Source of the DNA: Prevotella sp. CAG:732
GTDB lineage: Bacteria; Bacteroidota; Bacteroidia; Bacteroidales; Bacteroidaceae
Direction of reading: 5' to 3'
DNA length: 64,000 bases
NCBI GenBank assembly: GCA_000436035.1
Contig: FR893244.1
Coordinates: forward strand, 8,167-72,166
Shown here: positions 60,571 through 64,000 of the stretch, piece by piece
Position numbering within the stretch: position 1 is the stretch's first letter
Layout of the letters: each line of letters opens with the position of its first letter
The notes under the pieces: model-generated
Databases searched by the model: none
Told to the model about the DNA's origin: nothing
Seen by the model: only the letters and a program-made list of their open reading frames with translations
Translations under genes and position numbers: made by a program

Positions 60571-63255
60571 TTAATTTTCGAGATCCAAGGCATCGCAACC
60601 ACGAATATCCTGTGTCTTATCGTAGAACAACCTATAGGCACCAGCCTTGATGTAAGGACAAACGCTTGTCACATCAATAGAGATGTTAGGGTTGTCCTTG
60701 ATGTTCACGATATAGAGATGATAGGTCAATTTCTCCTCTACCTTGCGAATATCATTGCTACCAATCTGGAACTGAATCAAGCTTGGACAAGAGGTGATAC
60801 CTGTAGGCCAAGTGCGCAAGCAACGGTTGTAGTTGGCATCACGCTGATGGTTGATGGCAAACGCACGGAGGTTGGCACTGTTCAATGGCTGCGTTGGCAC
60901 CTCGCTGAAGCAGTTGTAGCTCACATCCATATTCGTAATGTATGGCAAGGTGGTTGAACGGAAGTCATCCGACAGAGAAGTCAACTTGTTGAATCGCAAG
61001 TCGATTACCTGCAAGAGGTAGGCGTTCTTACCCTTGATGCTTCCCTTAGGGATGGTGCGCATCTGGTTGCCACTCAAGTCGATGCTGGTGATAGGCGAAC
61101 CCGCGGTAAACAACTCTGAAGGGAACTTCTCTATCTTGTTGTAAGAGAGGCTCACGGTAGAAGCATTGATACCCTTGTAGGTGCCGTTGCTTGTATCTAC
61201 GCCCGTGATGTCGTTGTAAGAGAAATCCACAGAACCCATCACTCTCACTGAGCTGGCATCGAAGATGTTAGGTATCTTCTTCAACTTGTTGTGAGCGAAA
61301 GTCAAGGTCTCCACATCATCCGTGAATCCACAGAGGTCGGCTGGGATTTCCTCTATCTGGTTGTTGTTGAGATAGAGAGACGAAAGGGTTATCTCTTTGC
61401 CGAAAGGATGTACCTTCTTGACATTATTGTAAGCCAAGTCGAGGAGACCGAGGTTGGTCATCTTGCTCAATGATGAAGAGCTAGGGAACTCCTCCAAATT
61501 GTTGTAACTCAAGTAGAGAATCTGGAGTGTCTTACCGGTCTTCTCGGTAGCCAAACGCTCCCAGTCGTCACGCAACTGTGCGGCAGAGATACCCTTGCAT
61601 CGTGCCAAGTTCAATGCCTGCATCGCAGGGAGTCCATAGTAGAACTCTGGCAGACGGGTAATCTTAGGACAGTTGTAAAGCTCCATATCAGTAAGATTGG
61701 TCATGTTGTCCCAAGCGGCATCGGTAAACTCAGCGGCAAACTTGCCATAAGTTGCATCATCTGCATTATAGAACTTGGCACAAACCTCACCAGAAGTGAC
61801 AGGAGAGTTACCGATATAGAACTGCTGCAACTTGGTGAGGCGATAGATCGCCTTAGACACACCCGTGATCTGATTGGTCATCGTACCAATCTGTGCATCC
61901 TTCAAGTTGATGCGGCTGTCCTTCTTGATACGGGTCATGCCATGTTTCAGATTCTTATCAGAGTTGACACTCTCGATAATCATCTCCGACATGAAGGCAC
62001 GTGGGTCATACTTCAAGAACTTGTTCTCGTAGTCGTGGCGCATCTCCTTCTTCTTGGCTGCCGTCAGATTATTGGCATCATAATCAGTGAAGATGTTGGC
62101 ACCTATCTTCTCATCGTGTGAACCGAGGTTGAGCACCTGGAGTTCGGTGAGCTGACCGATGGCATCTGGTACGATGCCCTTGGCACCGAAACCTGCCAAG
62201 ACAAGACCTGTGACACGACCATTGCTATTGAGGGTGACACCTGGCTGGTCGCCCCACATATCGAGTTCCTTGTTGAAGTTCCAGTTGGCACCATGGAAGG
62301 TGGCATCGCCATAGAAGCTCCAGTCCTTGCCATCGAGTGATTCCCAGATTGCCTTCAAGGCCTCATAGTCCTTGATGTACTCGGCTGTCTTCGACAAGAG
62401 GATAGGCACCTTTGCGCTATCGTTCAACTGGTTGTCCTCTACCACGAAAGCCTCGCCTTTCACTGGCTGGGTCTCATACTTGGTCTTCACAGCACCCGTC
62501 TTGCCATAGGTGGTATAAGAAGTCACCTGATAGGTACCTGCTGGCAACCAAACAGTAGAGTCGCAGTATGCCTTACCGATGTCCATATACTTGTCATCAG
62601 CATTGTCTGGGTTCTGGTTCTCCTTGCTATCTTCCTCATAGGTCACCTTCACGTTAGAGAAAGTGACGGTCTCACGAGTGAAGAGATTGGTCACGCTGAT
62701 GTCCACCAAGCGGATATTGCTGAAGAGATATTCTTGGTTGGCAGCACGAGTCTTCTCCCACTCCTTCACCAGGTTGAACTTCACCTTACCACGCTCTACG
62801 GTTTCCACCGTCAAAGGTTGCTCAGTCAAGCCTCCACCTATCACGGTGAAGGTTTCGCCAGCAGAAGAAGCCAACAGTTCCTCATCCACAGCATCGTAGA
62901 GATAGAAACCTATTACTGTATAAGTACCAGAGGCAAGCTGGAGTTTGTCACTTCTCAGTCCGTACTCGGCATTCTCTGCATTGTAAGAGTTGAGCACGAG
63001 GGTCTGAGAGACTGTAGTACCATTATGCTCCATGACCACCTTGATTTTCTTGGCATCGTCCAATTTCTCAAGTTTGTCAAGGGCAGCGGCACGGGTGGCT
63101 CTCGGCGACACAGACTTGCTGACCTTGAACTGCACATATCCGTATGTGCCGTCCCAGCCTTCCGTCTCATCGTCGGAGCAACTTGTCACTGCAAAGGTCA
63201 GGAGAGAGACCAAGAGCAACAAGAGTGCCTTTGAAAATATTTTCATTCTGTTCAT
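60571..63255 (-). CDS. DUF4458-like lipoprotein with leucine-rich repeats
   Basis: This 894-residue lipoprotein has the signal 'LLLLLVSLLTFAVTSC' followed by 'SDDETEGWDGTYGYVQFKVS', the typical start of DUF4458 proteins. Residues about 30-290 hold two DUF4458-type beta domains. From about 310 a long leucine-rich repeat region follows ('LTELQVLNLGSHDEKIG', 'TLQILYLSYNNLEEFPSSSS', 'LSSLYLNNNQIEEIPADLCG', 'PITSIDLSGNQMRTIPKGSI'). The start codon overlaps the upstream stop (TAATG), and MKIF at 63246 is an alternative start. It is probably a surface-exposed protein that binds a protein or glycan. The shared LRR theme with the next gene suggests a common complex. Confidence 0.82.
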   Translation of the reverse strand: MNRMKIFSKALLLLLVSLLTFAVTSCSDDETEGWDGTYGYVQFKVSKSVSPRATRAAALDKLEKLDDAKKIKVVMEHNGTTVSQTLVLNSYNAENAEYGLRSDKLQLASGTYTVIGFYLYDAVDEELLASSAGETFTVIGGGLTEQPLTVETVERGKVKFNLVKEWEKTRAANQEYLFSNIRLVDISVTNLFTRETVTFSNVKVTYEEDSKENQNPDNADDKYMDIGKAYCDSTVWLPAGTYQVTSYTTYGKTGAVKTKYETQPVKGEAFVVEDNQLNDSAKVPILLSKTAEYIKDYEALKAIWESLDGKDWSFYGDATFHGANWNFNKELDMWGDQPGVTLNSNGRVTGLVLAGFGAKGIVPDAIGQLTELQVLNLGSHDEKIGANIFTDYDANNLTAAKKKEMRHDYENKFLKYDPRAFMSEMIIESVNSDKNLKHGMTRIKKDSRINLKDAQIGTMTNQITGVSKAIYRLTKLQQFYIGNSPVTSGEVCAKFYNADDATYGKFAAEFTDAAWDNMTNLTDMELYNCPKITRLPEFYYGLPAMQALNLARCKGISAAQLRDDWERLATEKTGKTLQILYLSYNNLEEFPSSSSLSKMTNLGLLDLAYNNVKKVHPFGKEITLSSLYLNNNQIEEIPADLCGFTDDVETLTFAHNKLKKIPNIFDASSVRVMGSVDFSYNDITGVDTSNGTYKGINASTVSLSYNKIEKFPSELFTAGSPITSIDLSGNQMRTIPKGSIKGKNAYLLQVIDLRFNKLTSLSDDFRSTTLPYITNMDVSYNCFSEVPTQPLNSANLRAFAINHQRDANYNRCLRTWPTGITSCPSLIQFQIGSNDIRKVEEKLTYHLYIVNIKDNPNISIDVTSVCPYIKAGAYRLFYDKTQDIRGCDALDLEN

Positions 63256-64000
63256 TACTTTCTCTTGCTTCTAAATCCCATATTATTGATAATGACTACT
63301 CGCTGGCATACTCTCTGCATGTCGTTGAAACCAGCAAGGATAGGATAAGTGAGCTCATCGGCATTCAAGCCAACATAGATACCTTTATCGTCCTTCTGCA
63401 ACTCATAGTTTTCAACAGGAACAGGGTTTCCTGTACCGTCGTAAATGACTACGTCTGCTCCAGCTGTAGGATCCCATCCGTCAATCTGAGGATAAATGGC
63501 TACATAACCACCATAAACTGTTGATTCAAATACTTCTTTACCAGTATAACTGAAGATGCCCTCAGCATATGACTTAAACTCCTCATTGGTTGTCAAGGCA
63601 CAATCTACATTCATACCCATGCTGGTAACAATAGGAGCAGTAACCTCAGAATCGCCCTTCTTTTTTTCCTTCTGTACAACATCCATCAGGAAGTAACGGT
63701 CGTAATCGCTCTTCACTGTCATGAAGTCTTCCTCCAGCATTCCGTCGAGTCCATTCTCCAAACTCTCGAATACGCTCTGTGGCAATGCATAGACCAGGAA
63801 CTCACGGCTTCCGCTGCCTAATGGAGCGACTGTGAGCTTCACATCACCCTTCTCACCCTGCAACTTCACAGCGCCGGATGTTTCCTCGCGCAGACCATCT
63901 TCCTTTTTATCGAAGACTACCAGCTGGTAAGCATCACCCAAGGTCTTGAGGGTGAAAGGAACGAAGTTGTAGAAGGTGAAATCGTTGGTATCGCCACCAT
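63255..64000 (-). CDS. C-terminal part of an unknown exported-type protein
   Basis: The frame stays open to the right edge, so the N-terminus is missing (at least 247 residues visible). The visible part starts near 'FTFYNFVPFTLKTLG'. It is beta-rich and acidic ('GDVKLTVAPLGSGSREFLVY', 'YGGYVAIYPQIDGWDPTAGA'), and ends 'RVVIINNMGFRSKRK'. It resembles the tail of a fimbrillin-like or multi-domain lipoprotein, but I cannot assign a family. Its stop overlaps the start of the LRR gene (TAATG), placing it upstream in the same operon. Confidence 0.7.
   Translation of the reverse strand, partial: GGDTNDFTFYNFVPFTLKTLGDAYQLVVFDKKEDGLREETSGAVKLQGEKGDVKLTVAPLGSGSREFLVYALPQSVFESLENGLDGMLEEDFMTVKSDYDRYFLMDVVQKEKKKGDSEVTAPIVTSMGMNVDCALTTNEEFKSYAEGIFSYTGKEVFESTVYGGYVAIYPQIDGWDPTAGADVVIYDGTGNPVPVENYELQKDDKGIYVGLNADELTYPILAGFNDMQRVCQRVVIINNMGFRSKRK

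Overview
The window looks like chromosome from a Bacteroidales gut or oral commensal of the Prevotella/Segatella type. It carries SusC/SusD/SusE-type outer-membrane glycan uptake genes, many lipoproteins with a Cys lipobox followed by Asp/Ser, the Bacteroidetes promoter signature (TTTG or TTG, about 20 bp, then TAnnTTTG) in front of several genes, few strong Shine-Dalgarno sequences, and short C-terminal 'KGLYIVNGKKVIIK'-type tails. I saw no rRNA, tRNA, CRISPR array or complete insertion sequence. The genus assignment is inference.

Region 1 (1-21100, all minus strand) is a polysaccharide utilization locus. In transcription order, a beta-helix protein, a small acidic protein and a two-domain esterase (21100-17610) precede an ECF sigma factor and its FecR anti-sigma (17486-16025). 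A long operon follows: a DUF4832-type protein, SusC with an N-terminal STN signalling domain, SusD, SusE, a second DUF4832-type lipoprotein, a secreted FAD-dependent oxidoreductase, a GH36-like enzyme, a GH2 enzyme with the beta-glucuronidase NxKG motif, and the start of a GH3 enzyme that leaves the window. The STN domain plus ECF/FecR suggests trans-envelope induction by the glycan. The GH2 motif suggests a glucuronate-containing substrate.

Region 2 (21273-31289): a divergent DUF4886 gene; a 3.4 kb module bounded by 103-bp inverted repeats that holds a DUF4143-type ATPase, a lipoprotein and a repeat-rich spacer; a uridine-kinase-like nucleoside kinase; a Na/phosphate symporter; an NAD-dependent epimerase; and a PAP2-family membrane enzyme.

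Region 3 (31351-52781) is dominated by envelope biogenesis: miaB, an MsbA-like ABC exporter, an LpxL-like acyltransferase, a Kdo-kinase-like protein, a galactofuranosyltransferase-like enzyme, a GT90-like enzyme, two tandem AAA-ATPase/PD-(D/E)XK genes, an AT-rich block of four glycosyltransferases, an HU-like gene with a nonsense codon, UDP-galactopyranose mutase (glf), an LTA-synthase-like sulfatase-fold enzyme, an ArnT-like transferase and a GtrB/ArnC-like GT2. Together these suggest assembly and modification of a galactofuranose-containing surface polysaccharide or LPS.

Region 4 (52897-64000, minus strand): an HHH-domain outer-membrane protein, then what looks like one operon encoding (in transcription order) an incomplete unknown protein, two leucine-rich-repeat/BACON lipoproteins, a subtilisin-like lipoprotein protease, a DUF1573 protein and a lipocalin-like lipoprotein, closed by a clear intrinsic terminator at 54978-55020. 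The least described parts of the window are the DUF4832 pair with the FAD enzyme, the inverted-repeat module, and this protease/LRR operon.
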